Shown in pieces: positions 53,309 through 62,511 of a stretch of 64,000 bases of DNA (positions are counted from its first letter, which is position 1; every line of letters starts with the position of its first letter). The stretch covers positions 1 through 64,000 of the forward strand of contig NZ_VSSR01000021.1 of assembly GCF_008123515.1 (NCBI RefSeq). Direction: 5' to 3'. This DNA is from Bradyrhizobium cytisi. GTDB lineage: Bacteria > Pseudomonadota > Alphaproteobacteria > Rhizobiales > Xanthobacteraceae. Below the pieces are notes generated by a model that worked only from the letters and a program-made list of their open reading frames with translations, ran no database searches and was not told where the DNA came from. A program made the translations under genes and the position numbers.

Positions 53309-54346
53309 ATGAGCTCGCTCAGTTCTATCCGTACCATTGTCGACGCCTGGACGGGCACGGTGGCCGGTGCCATCGTCGCTGGACTGGAGCGGATGGTGTC
53401 GCCGCGCCTGGTGCGGCTGATCGAGGATGAGAGCGGCACCTTCGCGCTGGAGGCTGCGAAGCTGGAGAACGCGGCGAAGGAGATCGCGTTCGAGGACGGC
53501 AAGTTTGCGTCCGCCAATCTGGCGCAGATCGTCCGCGGCAGCCGCGTCGAGATCGTGCTGCGGCCGGCGCGCTTCCTGTTCCGTCCGCTGGAGCTGCCGG
53601 CGCGCGCGGCCGATTTCCTCGACGGCATCGTGCGCGCGCAGATCGATCGGCTGACGCCGTGGAGCGCGGGCGACGCCGTGTTCGGTTGCAGCGCGCCGGT
53701 GGCGCAGGGCAGCGAGGGCATCACCACGATGATCGCGGCCGCACCGCGCCGGCTGGCGATGGGCTATGTCGAGGCGGTGTCCGGATTTCATCCGTCCGCG
53801 ATCGCGGTTCTGACCGAGCCGGCCGAGGGCGGGCGCATCAAGGTGTTCGAGCAGAAGTCGCGCGGCGCGATCGACCCGGTGCGGTTGAGCCGGACGCTGC
53901 AGGCGGTGCTGGCCATCGCCGCGATCGCCGCCGTACTCGGTTCGATCTTCGCGGGCTATCTGGCCGACAGTTTGAGCGCGCAGGAGAGCGAGCTCGAGCG
54001 ACAGATCACCCAGCGCCGCGCCGCGATCCGCGGTGCCGACGGCGGCGAGCGATCGCCGCTGGCGCTGCTGGAGCGGCGCAAGTACGACACGCCGGCGAGC
54101 GTGATCGTGCTGGAATCGCTGAGCCGTCTGCTGCCGGACCACACCTACGTCACCGAAATGCATCTGGCCGGCAACAAGCTCCAGATTGCCGGCATCACCC
54201 GCGATGCGCCCTCGCTGATCCCGCTGATCGAGCAGTCCCAGCATTTCACCCGCGCGACCTTCTACGCCCCGACCACGCGCAGCTCCACCGATCCCGGCGA
54301 GCGCTTTCACATCGAGGCGCAGATCGAGCCGAGGAATGCGCCATGA
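53309..54346 (+). CDS. gspL: Inner-membrane assembly protein GspL
   Basis: 345 residues: a cytoplasmic actin-like domain (about 35-185: VEIVLRPARFLFRPLELPAR, ADFLDGIVRAQIDRLTPWS), one helix (about 195-215) and a periplasmic PilN-like ferredoxin fold (YVTEMHLAGNKLQIAGITR). The ATG at 53309, one base after gspK, is the best start. It overlaps gspM by ATGA. Confidence 0.85.
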   Translation: MSSLSSIRTIVDAWTGTVAGAIVAGLERMVSPRLVRLIEDESGTFALEAAKLENAAKEIAFEDGKFASANLAQIVRGSRVEIVLRPARFLFRPLELPARAADFLDGIVRAQIDRLTPWSAGDAVFGCSAPVAQGSEGITTMIAAAPRRLAMGYVEAVSGFHPSAIAVLTEPAEGGRIKVFEQKSRGAIDPVRLSRTLQAVLAIAAIAAVLGSIFAGYLADSLSAQESELERQITQRRAAIRGADGGERSPLALLERRKYDTPASVIVLESLSRLLPDHTYVTEMHLAGNKLQIAGITRDAPSLIPLIEQSQHFTRATFYAPTTRSSTDPGERFHIEAQIEPRNAP

Positions 54347-54948
54347 AAAACGGCATGAAAAGCGGCATGAGCAGCGGCGGGATGGCAAGCGGAAACGCGG
54401 TCGCGCGGTGGCTCGCCGCCTCGCCGCTGATCGCGGTCACGCTCTATGTCGCGGTGACGGCCGGGCTGTTGCTGACGGCGGGCCTGTCGATCGCCGACGT
54501 CATCGCCCACCGCCAAGCCCTGGCGCAGACCTCCGACCTGCTCGACCAGCTGCGCGGCCGCAAGGGCGCCGCCAAGAATGCCGCGGCGATCTCGGCCGAA
54601 CATCCCGGCACGCCGTTCCTGGAGGGACCGACGGTGACGGTCGCCGGCGCCAACCTGCTGCAGCGGGTTGCGGCCGCGGTCGCCAATGTCGGCGGCTCGG
54701 TGCAGTCCTCTCAGGTCGACGTCTCGGGCGCGCAACTGAAGGACGGCTTTGTCGGCCTCGTCGTCAGCTGTGAGCTGGAGCAGCCCGCGCTGCAGAAGGT
54801 GCTGTACGATCTCGAGGCCGGCATGCCGTTCCTGTTCGTCGATCAACTCGACGTCCAGGTGCCCCAAGCCACGGCCCTGAACGAGGCCAGCACCGGCCGC
54901 GTCAGGATGATTTTGGGTGTTTCCGGCCAGTGGCAGGCAGGGAAGTAG
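54343..54948 (+). CDS. gspM: Inner-membrane assembly protein GspM
   Basis: 201 residues: cytoplasmic leader, one helix (about 27-50), then a coiled stretch and a periplasmic ferredoxin-like fold (VQSSQVDVSGAQLKDGFVGL). GspM-type fold and position directly after gspL support the name although similarity in this family is low. It ends nine bases before the convergent autotransporter gene. Confidence 0.82.
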   Translation: MKNGMKSGMSSGGMASGNAVARWLAASPLIAVTLYVAVTAGLLLTAGLSIADVIAHRQALAQTSDLLDQLRGRKGAAKNAAAISAEHPGTPFLEGPTVTVAGANLLQRVAAAVANVGGSVQSSQVDVSGAQLKDGFVGLVVSCELEQPALQKVLYDLEAGMPFLFVDQLDVQVPQATALNEASTGRVRMILGVSGQWQAGK

Positions 54949-54957
54949 GACGCCGGC

Positions 54958-57900
54958 TCACCAGCTGTACTTGAGCACGCCCTTGCCGGAATAGCTGGTG
55001 ACGTTGCCGGAGAACTCGCCGTCGAAGGTGCCGGCGATCGAGAAGCCGCTCAGCCATTTCATTTCCGCGCTGGCGCTGACAAGGGCGGAATCGGCGTCGA
55101 CCCTGGTGCCGTTCACGACGAAGCTTGCGCCCGGCAAGGTCTGGAACAGCGCGGTGACGGCGCGGCTCGGATTGTAGTCGTGCGCCCAGGCGGCGCGGCC
55201 GCGCAGGGTCAGCACGCCGTTCTGCATCGCGTAAGATTTGTCGGTGCGCAGACCGAGCTCGGAGCGGGTGTCGGTCAGCGACTGCGCGGCATAGTTCAGC
55301 GCGAACAGCCCACCGCCATTGAGGCTGACTTCGGAATAGTTCGGCAGGCTGAAATTCGTCACCTGCGCGGCTGCGTAGGGCGTGATGCCGATCAGCGGTG
55401 TCGTGAAGCGATAGCCGCCCTCGAAGCGGGCCGAGAAGGTGTCGGCCTTGAACCGACCCTGGAGCTGGTCGGCGCCGGCCAGCGCTACGGTGCGAGTGGT
55501 GGTGACGTCGTGCCAGCCATAGGCCAGCGCGGCGGCGATATAGGCCGGGCCGAAATTGTGCCGGCCATAGACGCCGGCCTGGAACAGATCCGCGGAGCCT
55601 GCGCCCATCGCGTTGGCAAGCGCGTAGTTCAGCCCGCCGCCGCCGAGCGAGAAGCCAACGAGCGTGTCCAGCGAAATCCGGTAGTCGGCGCCAGCCGCGC
55701 CGCCCCAGACCCGCGCGGTGAGGTCCTGCGAGCCGACCGCGGCATTGCCGCCGACCTGCGCCGAGCCGCCATAGCCGGCCGCCCAGACGCTCCAGCGATT
55801 GATCGGCTGCGACGACAGCAGCGGCGCCTTGGTCGCCATCGCAAAGGCCTCGCGCTCGCGCGCGGTGGCCGGGCGCATCGACGCGTAGGCGGCCGCATCA
55901 TCGCTGTCGGCGAACTGCGCGACGCTGCCGGCCTTCGTGAAGCCGCTCGAGCGTCCGACGACAGTCGGATCGAGCATCAGGTTGAGGAACTGGCCGTCGG
56001 CGTTGATCGCGGACTGGATGATGCCGGTGCCGAGCTCGCCCGAGGCGGTGGTCAGGCCCGCAGGCGTCAGCGCGGCGAAGGCGGCGGGAATGCCGCCGGT
56101 CGAATTGAAGAAATTGGTCAGCGTGTTGGCGACGTTCTGCTGGTTGACGGTAAGGCTGCCGCCGCTCGGGGTGAAGTTGACGCCGATATTGAGGAAGACG
56201 TTGTTGTTGTCGTAGCTCAGCGTCGCGTTGATCGACGGCATGTTGGAGACGACGGCCGAATTGAAGGCTGAGCCGCCGAAACCACTGGCCGCGGTCAGGA
56301 TCGTGTACTGCTTCTTGACGGTGCCGGAGCCGAAGATCGCGCTCACCGTCGCGCCGCCGAGCGTGGCTGCGCTCGTGACATTAGCGAGGCTGGACGTGGT
56401 GGAGGAGACCTGCACCATATAGGTCGAGGCCGCCGTGAAGCTCAGCGATCCGTTGATCGTCAGCGTCCCGGTCGGGCTCGCCGCGCTGCCCGGCGCAAGC
56501 GTGCCGCCGTTGGCCGCGACGCTGCCGACGCTGCCGGCGCCCGCGAGCGTGCCGCCGGCATTGACGGTGGACGCGCTGACGATCGAGCCGTCGACGACAA
56601 GCTTGCCGCCGTTCACGATGGTCGCGCCGGTATAGGTATCGGCGCCGGAGAGCGTCTCAGTGCCGCCAGCCATGGTGAGGCCGCCACCGGCGCCGCCATC
56701 GCCGATGACACCGGCGAAAGTGCCGTTGCCGTTGGTGATGGTCAGCGTGTTGGCGCCGAGATTGACGTTGCCGGATCCCGACAGCGACTTGATCGAGGTG
56801 CCGCCGCTCAGGCCCGTGATGTCGAAGAAGCCGTTGGCGATGACGTTGCTCGAGGTCGCGATGCTGCCGTTGCCGCCGAAATTGATGAGATCCAGCTCGC
56901 CGCCGCTCGCTATCGTCGTGGTGCCGGTATAGGTGTTCGTGCCGTAAAGCTGTTGCGTGGCGCCGTTGGCGATTGCAAGGTTGCCGCCGGTGCCGCCGGC
57001 GATGCCGCCATCCTGGATCACGCCACCGAAGAAGCTGCCGTTGGTGATCGTCAGCGTCTTCGATCCCAGCGCGACGATGCCCTCACGCGCCAGCGAGAAG
57101 AGCCCTGCAACCGATGTGCCGGACGTGGTCTGGGAAATATCGAGCGTTGCTCCTACATTGGCGAAGCCGACGAACGCGGAGCTCGCGATCGATCCGCTAC
57201 CCTTTAGCGCCAGCGTCGCGCCCGCGTCGATCTGGGTGGCGTTCGTATAGGTGTTCACGCCCGACAGCGTCTGAATTCCGTTGGAGACGTCGATTCCGCC
57301 AGTGCCTTGAATGACGCCCGCGAACTCGGTCGAGGCGTTGACGAGGACGAGCGCCTTGCTGCCGAGGTTCACGATGCCGCTGGAATTGCCGGCCAGCGTC
57401 GAGACGGCGGCAAAACTAAGGGAGACCGCGGAGATGTCGAGCGTCGCGTTCACGGTCACGAGGCTGGAGCTCTGGATGCTAGTAGAGCCGGACAGCGCCA
57501 GCGTTCCGGCCGAGACCGTCGTCGCGCCCGTGTAGGTGTTGACGCCGGTCAGCGTCAGCGTGCCGGTGCCGACCTTGGTCAGTCCGCCGCCGCTGCCGGA
57601 GATCACGCCGTCGACCTGGGTCGAGGTGTTGAGGCTGCCGGTGGTAAGCGTGTTGGTGCCGAGCACGTAATTGCCCGCGCCTTCGATCGACCCGGACGTC
57701 ATGCCGCCACTGGTCAGGCCCGAGATATCGACGGTGCCGCCGGCGTTGGTGATGAAGCGAGCGCTGCCGCCGCTCGACGTGCCCGTGAAATTCGTGGTTG
57801 CGGCGTTGTTGGTGGTGATCGTGGCATTGCCGGCGGTGGCGGAGCCGTCGAAGGTCGCGGTGCCGTCGTTGGTGATGGTCGAGCCGGCGGCGGTGGTGTT

Positions 57901-58566
57901 GTTGTGGAAGTTCAGCGACGCTCCCGCGGCGTTGCTGATCGTCGCGGTGCCGGCCGAGGCGCTGGTGAAGAAATCGATCTGGCCGTTGAGGTTGTTGGTG
58001 ATGAAGGCGCCGCCGGCCGAGCTGAAATCCTCGAACGTGACGAAGCTGTTGTTGGTGAGGGTTACGTTTCCGGCCGTGCTGTTCTGGATGAAGTTGACGG
58101 TGCCGCCGGCATCGTTCGTGATGGCCACCGGCCCGGCGCCCCCGTTCGCGGTGCTGCTATTCTGAAAGACCAGATTGTTGCCGGAGGTGACCTCGAAAGT
58201 CTGCGTGTTGCCCGAATTGTTGATGATACCCGCTGCGTTGATGATGAACGGGTTGAACAGCGTGAATGCGTAGGCTTGCGCGGTGTTCGTGAACTGGAGC
58301 GTGCCGATGGTGACGATGCCGTTGAAGTTGTCGATCGAGGTGGCGCCGGTGCTGGTGAACGTCGCGGTCCCGTCCGGCACGCTCGGGGGGAACGACCAGT
58401 TGGCTGGATCCGTCCAGTCGCTGCTGACGCCGCTCCAGGTGGCGTCCACGGCGTGCGCGGCGACGACGCCGAGCGCCGTGGTCGCGAGCAGGGTCGCCAG
58501 CGAGTGCCGGACGATGGCGCGCAGCCGGCGATCCATCCTTCCGCGCGCTATGATCGATCCTGCCAT
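54958..58566 (-). CDS. Large autotransporter (type Va) with PATR-type passenger repeats
   Basis: 1202 residues. A signal peptide (after the basic MDRRLRAIVRH, ending AAHA) precedes a Thr/Asn/Gly-rich beta-helix passenger with repeated GVNTYTGATTVSAGTLALSG-like units (PATR repeats, about 300-760). The last 260 residues form an autotransporter barrel (INRWSVWAAGYGG, GAAGADYRISLDTLVGFSLG, FSARFEGGYRF, ending KGVLKYSW with a terminal Trp). ATG 58566 or 58536. It lies antisense between gspM and the GspC/N-like gene, so it splits the secretion locus. The passenger's function is unknown; adhesion is likely. Confidence 0.9.
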   Translation of the reverse strand: MAGSIIARGRMDRRLRAIVRHSLATLLATTALGVVAAHAVDATWSGVSSDWTDPANWSFPPSVPDGTATFTSTGATSIDNFNGIVTIGTLQFTNTAQAYAFTLFNPFIINAAGIINNSGNTQTFEVTSGNNLVFQNSSTANGGAGPVAITNDAGGTVNFIQNSTAGNVTLTNNSFVTFEDFSSAGGAFITNNLNGQIDFFTSASAGTATISNAAGASLNFHNNTTAAGSTITNDGTATFDGSATAGNATITTNNAATTNFTGTSSGGSARFITNAGGTVDISGLTSGGMTSGSIEGAGNYVLGTNTLTTGSLNTSTQVDGVISGSGGGLTKVGTGTLTLTGVNTYTGATTVSAGTLALSGSTSIQSSSLVTVNATLDISAVSLSFAAVSTLAGNSSGIVNLGSKALVLVNASTEFAGVIQGTGGIDVSNGIQTLSGVNTYTNATQIDAGATLALKGSGSIASSAFVGFANVGATLDISQTTSGTSVAGLFSLAREGIVALGSKTLTITNGSFFGGVIQDGGIAGGTGGNLAIANGATQQLYGTNTYTGTTTIASGGELDLINFGGNGSIATSSNVIANGFFDITGLSGGTSIKSLSGSGNVNLGANTLTITNGNGTFAGVIGDGGAGGGLTMAGGTETLSGADTYTGATIVNGGKLVVDGSIVSASTVNAGGTLAGAGSVGSVAANGGTLAPGSAASPTGTLTINGSLSFTAASTYMVQVSSTTSSLANVTSAATLGGATVSAIFGSGTVKKQYTILTAASGFGGSAFNSAVVSNMPSINATLSYDNNNVFLNIGVNFTPSGGSLTVNQQNVANTLTNFFNSTGGIPAAFAALTPAGLTTASGELGTGIIQSAINADGQFLNLMLDPTVVGRSSGFTKAGSVAQFADSDDAAAYASMRPATAREREAFAMATKAPLLSSQPINRWSVWAAGYGGSAQVGGNAAVGSQDLTARVWGGAAGADYRISLDTLVGFSLGGGGLNYALANAMGAGSADLFQAGVYGRHNFGPAYIAAALAYGWHDVTTTRTVALAGADQLQGRFKADTFSARFEGGYRFTTPLIGITPYAAAQVTNFSLPNYSEVSLNGGGLFALNYAAQSLTDTRSELGLRTDKSYAMQNGVLTLRGRAAWAHDYNPSRAVTALFQTLPGASFVVNGTRVDADSALVSASAEMKWLSGFSIAGTFDGEFSGNVTSYSGKGVLKYSW

Positions 58567-58889
58567 CGGCCTTCACAAACCGCCAAAATAAATCAACGCA
58601 ATCGAGCCAGCGCTAACAGCGTGCCCCGGCGCCATGATCTCATGGCGTCGCAACCGGCCGCAATGAACGGCCATCAATTTGCATGGAGTTCCCGGCCGTT
58701 TCGTTTGCAATTTCAGTGATCGTGGCCATTGGGCAACAATTTCATGCATCGCAACATGCCAGACGGCGCAGCCGTTCCAGCCAAGTCTAGGCAGGTCTAA
58801 AGGGATGGCGGCGGGTTGATCGTGAGGCCTATCAGAACTAGTTTGCTGCCTCTGGCTCGCCGCGCGCTGGCCGATCGCAGGGGAGTTCG
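58567..58889. promoter_or_regulatory. Divergent region between autotransporter and GspC/N-like gene
   Basis: 323 bases with the promoters of two diverging genes. A near-palindrome CGCCATGA (58630-58637) / TCATGGCG (58640-58647) lies in the autotransporter leader. AGGGGAG sits four bases before ATG 58890. Confidence 0.45.
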
Positions 58890-59588
58890 ATGTCGGGGTG
58901 GCTGAGATCGGTCGGATTGGCTGCATTGTGCGCGGTCTTCGGCATCACTGAAAGCGTAGCGGCGACCTCGTCGCGCATGGACATCCTGCCTGACGATGCC
59001 GCCAGCAGTCCTGCCGAGAGCGTCGATGTCGGTGCGGTCAGACCGATTGCCCGGCCCTCGCCGGCCACGAGCAAGCCTGCGCCTCGCGGAAATCCGCTCT
59101 GGTCGGTGCCGCTGTCGGCGCTGACGGGGACCCAGGAGCGCCCGATTTTTTCGGCGACGCGGCGGCCGCCGCCGCGCGCGGTTGCAGCCGCTCGGGCCGA
59201 AGAGGCCCAAACGCCGCCGCCGAGGCCGGTCGAGGCGCCACCGCCGCTAATGCTGGTCGGGGCCGTGGTGGGCGAGGGTGATGCGATCGCGATCCTCGTC
59301 AACCGCACTGACCAGAAGATCATTCGGATGCGGCAGGGCGAATCGCTGGACGGCTGGTCGCTGGCCTCGGTCCAGCCGCGCGAGGTGACACTCAAGCAGG
59401 GCGATCGCAGCGAGGTGCTGGCGCTGCAGCGGCCTGACGGATCGTCCGCACCGGCAGGGCCGCCCGCAACGGCCGGTGCGCCTGCGGACAGCGGCGGCAA
59501 GCTGACGATGCCGACGACGGCCAGCACTTCGTTCGCGCCCTTCGTGCCGCGCGCGATGCCAAAGAACGGCGAGGCGGACGGGCTCTGA
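58890..59588 (+). CDS. GspC/GspN-like type II secretion component
   Basis: 232 residues. The N-terminus has a signal or anchor helix (about 5-25), then a Pro/Ala-rich linker, the RPIFSATRRPPP motif of GspC homology regions, and a small beta domain (about 125-180: LVGAVVGEGDAIAILVNRTD, RMRQGESLDGWSLASVQPRE). This is the HR domain that links the inner platform to GspD; no PDZ domain follows, as in alphaproteobacterial GspN-type proteins. It would complete the locus, otherwise lacking GspC. It is separated from gspM by the antisense autotransporter. Confidence 0.75.
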   Translation: MSGWLRSVGLAALCAVFGITESVAATSSRMDILPDDAASSPAESVDVGAVRPIARPSPATSKPAPRGNPLWSVPLSALTGTQERPIFSATRRPPPRAVAAARAEEAQTPPPRPVEAPPPLMLVGAVVGEGDAIAILVNRTDQKIIRMRQGESLDGWSLASVQPREVTLKQGDRSEVLALQRPDGSSAPAGPPATAGAPADSGGKLTMPTTASTSFAPFVPRAMPKNGEADGL

Positions 59589-59591
59589 GCG

Positions 59592-60734
59592 CTACCGTCC
59601 GAGAATCGTTCCGAGCGTGTGGCAAATTCGCTGTTGATGCTGCTCCTGCAGGCCAACCCAGAACGGCAGCCTGATCAGGCGTTCGGACAAATCGGTGGTG
59701 CGCGACAGATCACCGTGCGCGCGTCCGTACTGCATCCCGGCGGGCGCTGAATGCAACGGGACGTAATGGAAGACCGCCTGGATTTCTGCTTGCCGCAACT
59801 TTCCGAGCACGGCGCTGCGGTCGGCGCCTTGCGGCAGCAGCACGTAATAGAGATGGCCATTGTGTCGGCAGTGAGCGGGCGTAATCGGGCGCCGCAGCAA
59901 GCCCCGCTGCTCGAGCGGAGCCAGCATGGCGTGGTATCTGTCCCAGATCGCGAGCCGCTCGCGGGTGATATACTCGGCCTGTTCCAGCTGGGCCCACAGG
60001 AAAGCCGCGGTGATATCGCTCGGCAGATAGGAGGAGCCGATATCCTGCCAAGTGTACTTGTCGACCTCGCCGCGGAAGAAGCGGCCGCGATCGGTGCCTT
60101 TCTCGCGCATGATTTCGGCGCGCAGCGCAAACTCAGGATCGTTCACCAGCAGGCAGCCGCCTTCGCCCGACATGATGTTCTTGGTTTCGTGGAAGCTGAA
60201 GCTGCCGAGATCGCCGATGGCGCCGAGCGGCGAGCCTTTGTAGCTCGCCATGATCCCCTGGGCCGCGTCCTCGACGATCCGCAGATTGTGACGCCGCGCG
60301 ATCGCGACGATCGCGTCCATCTCGCAGCCGACGCCGGCATAATGCACCGGCGCAATCGCGCGCGTGCGCGGGGTGATCGCGGCCTCAATCTGCCGTTCGT
60401 CGAGGTTGAGGGTGTCTTCGCGGATATCGACGAAGACTGGGACCGCGCCGCGCAGCACGAACGCGTTCGCGGTCGAGACAAAGGTGAACGAGGGCATGAT
60501 TACCTCGTCGCCGCTCTTGAGGTCGAGCAGCATCGCGGCAAGGTCGAGGGCCGAGGTGCAGGAGTGCGTCAGCAACGCCCGCACACATCCGGTTCCCTGC
60601 TCGATCCATTGATGGCAAAGCTTGGTGAAGCGACCATCGCCGGACACGTGACGGCTGTCCAGCGCATTCTGGATGTAGCCGTGCTCTTGCCCGGTCGCGT
60701 AGGGCCGATTGAACGAGATGAACTCTGATGCCAT
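59592..60734 (-). CDS. dTDP-4-keto-6-deoxyhexose aminotransferase, WecE/RffA type
   Basis: 380-residue DegT/DnrJ/EryC1-family PLP enzyme. Lys185 in SFHETKNIMSGEGG is the Schiff-base lysine; PYATGQEHGYIQNAL, THSCTSALDLAAMLL, MPSFTFVSTANAFVLRGA and VHYAGVGCEMD fit WecE/RffA, which makes dTDP-4-amino-4,6-dideoxygalactose. ATG 60734. It faces the GspC/N gene with three bases between and starts a polysaccharide locus to the right. Confidence 0.88.
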   Translation of the reverse strand: MASEFISFNRPYATGQEHGYIQNALDSRHVSGDGRFTKLCHQWIEQGTGCVRALLTHSCTSALDLAAMLLDLKSGDEVIMPSFTFVSTANAFVLRGAVPVFVDIREDTLNLDERQIEAAITPRTRAIAPVHYAGVGCEMDAIVAIARRHNLRIVEDAAQGIMASYKGSPLGAIGDLGSFSFHETKNIMSGEGGCLLVNDPEFALRAEIMREKGTDRGRFFRGEVDKYTWQDIGSSYLPSDITAAFLWAQLEQAEYITRERLAIWDRYHAMLAPLEQRGLLRRPITPAHCRHNGHLYYVLLPQGADRSAVLGKLRQAEIQAVFHYVPLHSAPAGMQYGRAHGDLSRTTDLSERLIRLPFWVGLQEQHQQRICHTLGTILGR

Positions 60735-60910
60735 TGCCTAAGCCGTTTAACCTCCTTAAGACCAGCCCTAAACGCTCTGGTTCGAATCCACATTGACGTT
60801 TCCCGTTACGGAAATCAACGGATGATCGTGTGCAGTCCGGTGGAAAGGCGCAATCCCATCGCGGGCACTCGCGACGGATCGCGGCGCGTTTTCGCAGGGA
60901 AGGATGCGGC
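60735..60910. promoter_or_regulatory. Divergent region between aminotransferase and flippase genes
   Basis: 176 bases for two diverging promoters. GGGAAGGA at about 60896-60903 is the flippase ribosome site. A TTCGAATCC string near 60780 is chance, not a tRNA. Confidence 0.4.
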
Positions 60911-62491
60911 TTGACCGACACGCAAGTTGATGCGCCAGGCAGGATGGGCGGCCCCAAAAGTAAAGAGGGCAGCGGCCGCCTTCACCGGCTCATTCATGGC
61001 TGGTCGGCAAACCTGGTGCAGATGCTTCTAGCGCTGACGCAGCAATTGCTCCTCATTCCCGCATTCCTGCAATTCTGGAGCAGCGACATGCTCGCGGCCT
61101 GGCTTGCCCTCTTTGCGGCCGGGAACGTCGTCATCGTCGCGGATGGCGGCTTGCAGCTTCGCTCCATCAACCGCTTTCTCGCCTTCAAATCCTGCGTCGA
61201 TTGCGATGGGCGCACGGCGAACTTCTACGCGCGCATGATGCGGATCTACCTGCGGATCGTGGTGGTGCTCGGTGCGTTGCTGATCGTCGGCACCGAGCTG
61301 TTTCCGCCCGCCGCAGTTCTCGGATTTCGGGGGCTGCCGACCTTCGACACGGCAATGCTCGCGATCACCGTCGGCACGCTGCTCGCGCTGCCGGCCAATC
61401 TGGTTTCCGGCCTCTATCGCGTGCATGGCAAATACGGCCGGGCCGTGTGGTCGCAAAATGTGGCGCTGGCGCTCGGGCAGGTCGGGCAGCTCGTCGCGGT
61501 CGCCTGGTTCGGCAGCCTGCTCGCGGTCGCGATTGCCTATGTCTCGACGCAGATCCTGTTTGCGCTGTTCCTGATTGCCTATGACGCGCCACGCCAGTTG
61601 CCGTTCCTGCGGCGTGGCCGTGACCGCTCCACTGCGTCCCTGTCCTGGCGCTGGCGCAGCGGGCAGTTCGGTCTTGGTTTTCCTTTCTTCATCGCCAACC
61701 TCACCGAGCTTGCACTCGCCAACGTCCCGATGCTGCTGGTCAGTGCGATGGTCACCGATCGCGTGGCCGTAGCGCAATGGGGCCTGGTCCGCGTGATCTC
61801 GAGCTTCTTGAGAGGCCTCTGCATCCTGATAACGCTGCCGATCGGCGCCGAGCTCGGTCACGACCATGCGATTGGCGACAAGGTGCGGCTGCGCAGGCTC
61901 TATGCAAAGGGCTCGCTGCTCGTGACCGCGATGGCCAGCCTGATCGTCGCAGGGCTGTTGCCCTTCTGGCCGGATTTCTTCGCCCTGTGGACGCATGGTA
62001 GCATTCCGAACGACGCTACGCTCGCCATCACGCTGCTGCTCGGTTCTGCCGTCGTTGCGCCCTCGCTGATGGCGTTCGTCTTTGCCAATCACAGCAATCG
62101 CGGCGATCTCCTGGTTCGCACAAAGGGGCTGCAGCTGATCGCATTTCTGATCCTGTCGGCGTTGCTCATTCCCAGGCTGGGACCCCTCGGCGCGGCAATC
62201 GCGATCGTGGCGAGTGATCTCCTGACCCAGTTCGGAATCCTGACGCTCGTCATCATGCGCCAGACGCTCGCCCATCCGCTTCGTTACATGCTGGTGCTGA
62301 TCGCGATCATGGTGACGATCATGCTCGGTGGATCGGGGCTAGGCTTGGCGATCCGCGCCGTGGTGCCGGGAACGGGGATGCTCCACTTCCTGGTGGAATG
62401 CACGATCTGGCTCGTCGTCGTGAGTGTCGCGGCGAGCTCGTTGCTCATCGGGCGCGTGCGCCTGCGCGTATTGGCGGCGGTGCCGACTTGA
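60911..62491 (+). CDS. Polysaccharide flippase, MATE/Wzx-type (MurJ-like fold)
   Basis: 526 residues with about 12-14 membrane helices (for example LVQMLLALTQQLLLIPAFLQ, GNVVIVADGGLQLRSINRFL, LSALLIPRLGPLGAAIAIVA). Length and layout fit lipid-linked oligosaccharide flippases (Wzx/RfbX-like). The TTG at 60911 has GGGAAGGA eight bases upstream; an in-frame ATG at 60943 is the alternative. Neighbours (aminotransferase, glycosyltransferase, methyltransferase) support a surface glycan role. Confidence 0.8.
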   Translation: MTDTQVDAPGRMGGPKSKEGSGRLHRLIHGWSANLVQMLLALTQQLLLIPAFLQFWSSDMLAAWLALFAAGNVVIVADGGLQLRSINRFLAFKSCVDCDGRTANFYARMMRIYLRIVVVLGALLIVGTELFPPAAVLGFRGLPTFDTAMLAITVGTLLALPANLVSGLYRVHGKYGRAVWSQNVALALGQVGQLVAVAWFGSLLAVAIAYVSTQILFALFLIAYDAPRQLPFLRRGRDRSTASLSWRWRSGQFGLGFPFFIANLTELALANVPMLLVSAMVTDRVAVAQWGLVRVISSFLRGLCILITLPIGAELGHDHAIGDKVRLRRLYAKGSLLVTAMASLIVAGLLPFWPDFFALWTHGSIPNDATLAITLLLGSAVVAPSLMAFVFANHSNRGDLLVRTKGLQLIAFLILSALLIPRLGPLGAAIAIVASDLLTQFGILTLVIMRQTLAHPLRYMLVLIAIMVTIMLGGSGLGLAIRAVVPGTGMLHFLVECTIWLVVVSVAASSLLIGRVRLRVLAAVPT

Positions 62492-62511
62492 AGCAGGGGT
62501 AATTTGATCCG

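Noticed and set aside
47405..54948. Type IV pilus rather than type II secretion
   Set aside because: GspG, GspK, GspL and GspM-type genes, the secretin domain order and the GspC/N gene fit type II secretion; there is no pilT, pilQ or pilM.
57307..58719. 470-codon plus-strand frame opposite the autotransporter
   Set aside because: It is built of repeated Arg/Gly/Ala/Asp stretches mirroring the repeat DNA of the passenger; the minus strand has signal peptide, repeats and barrel in order.
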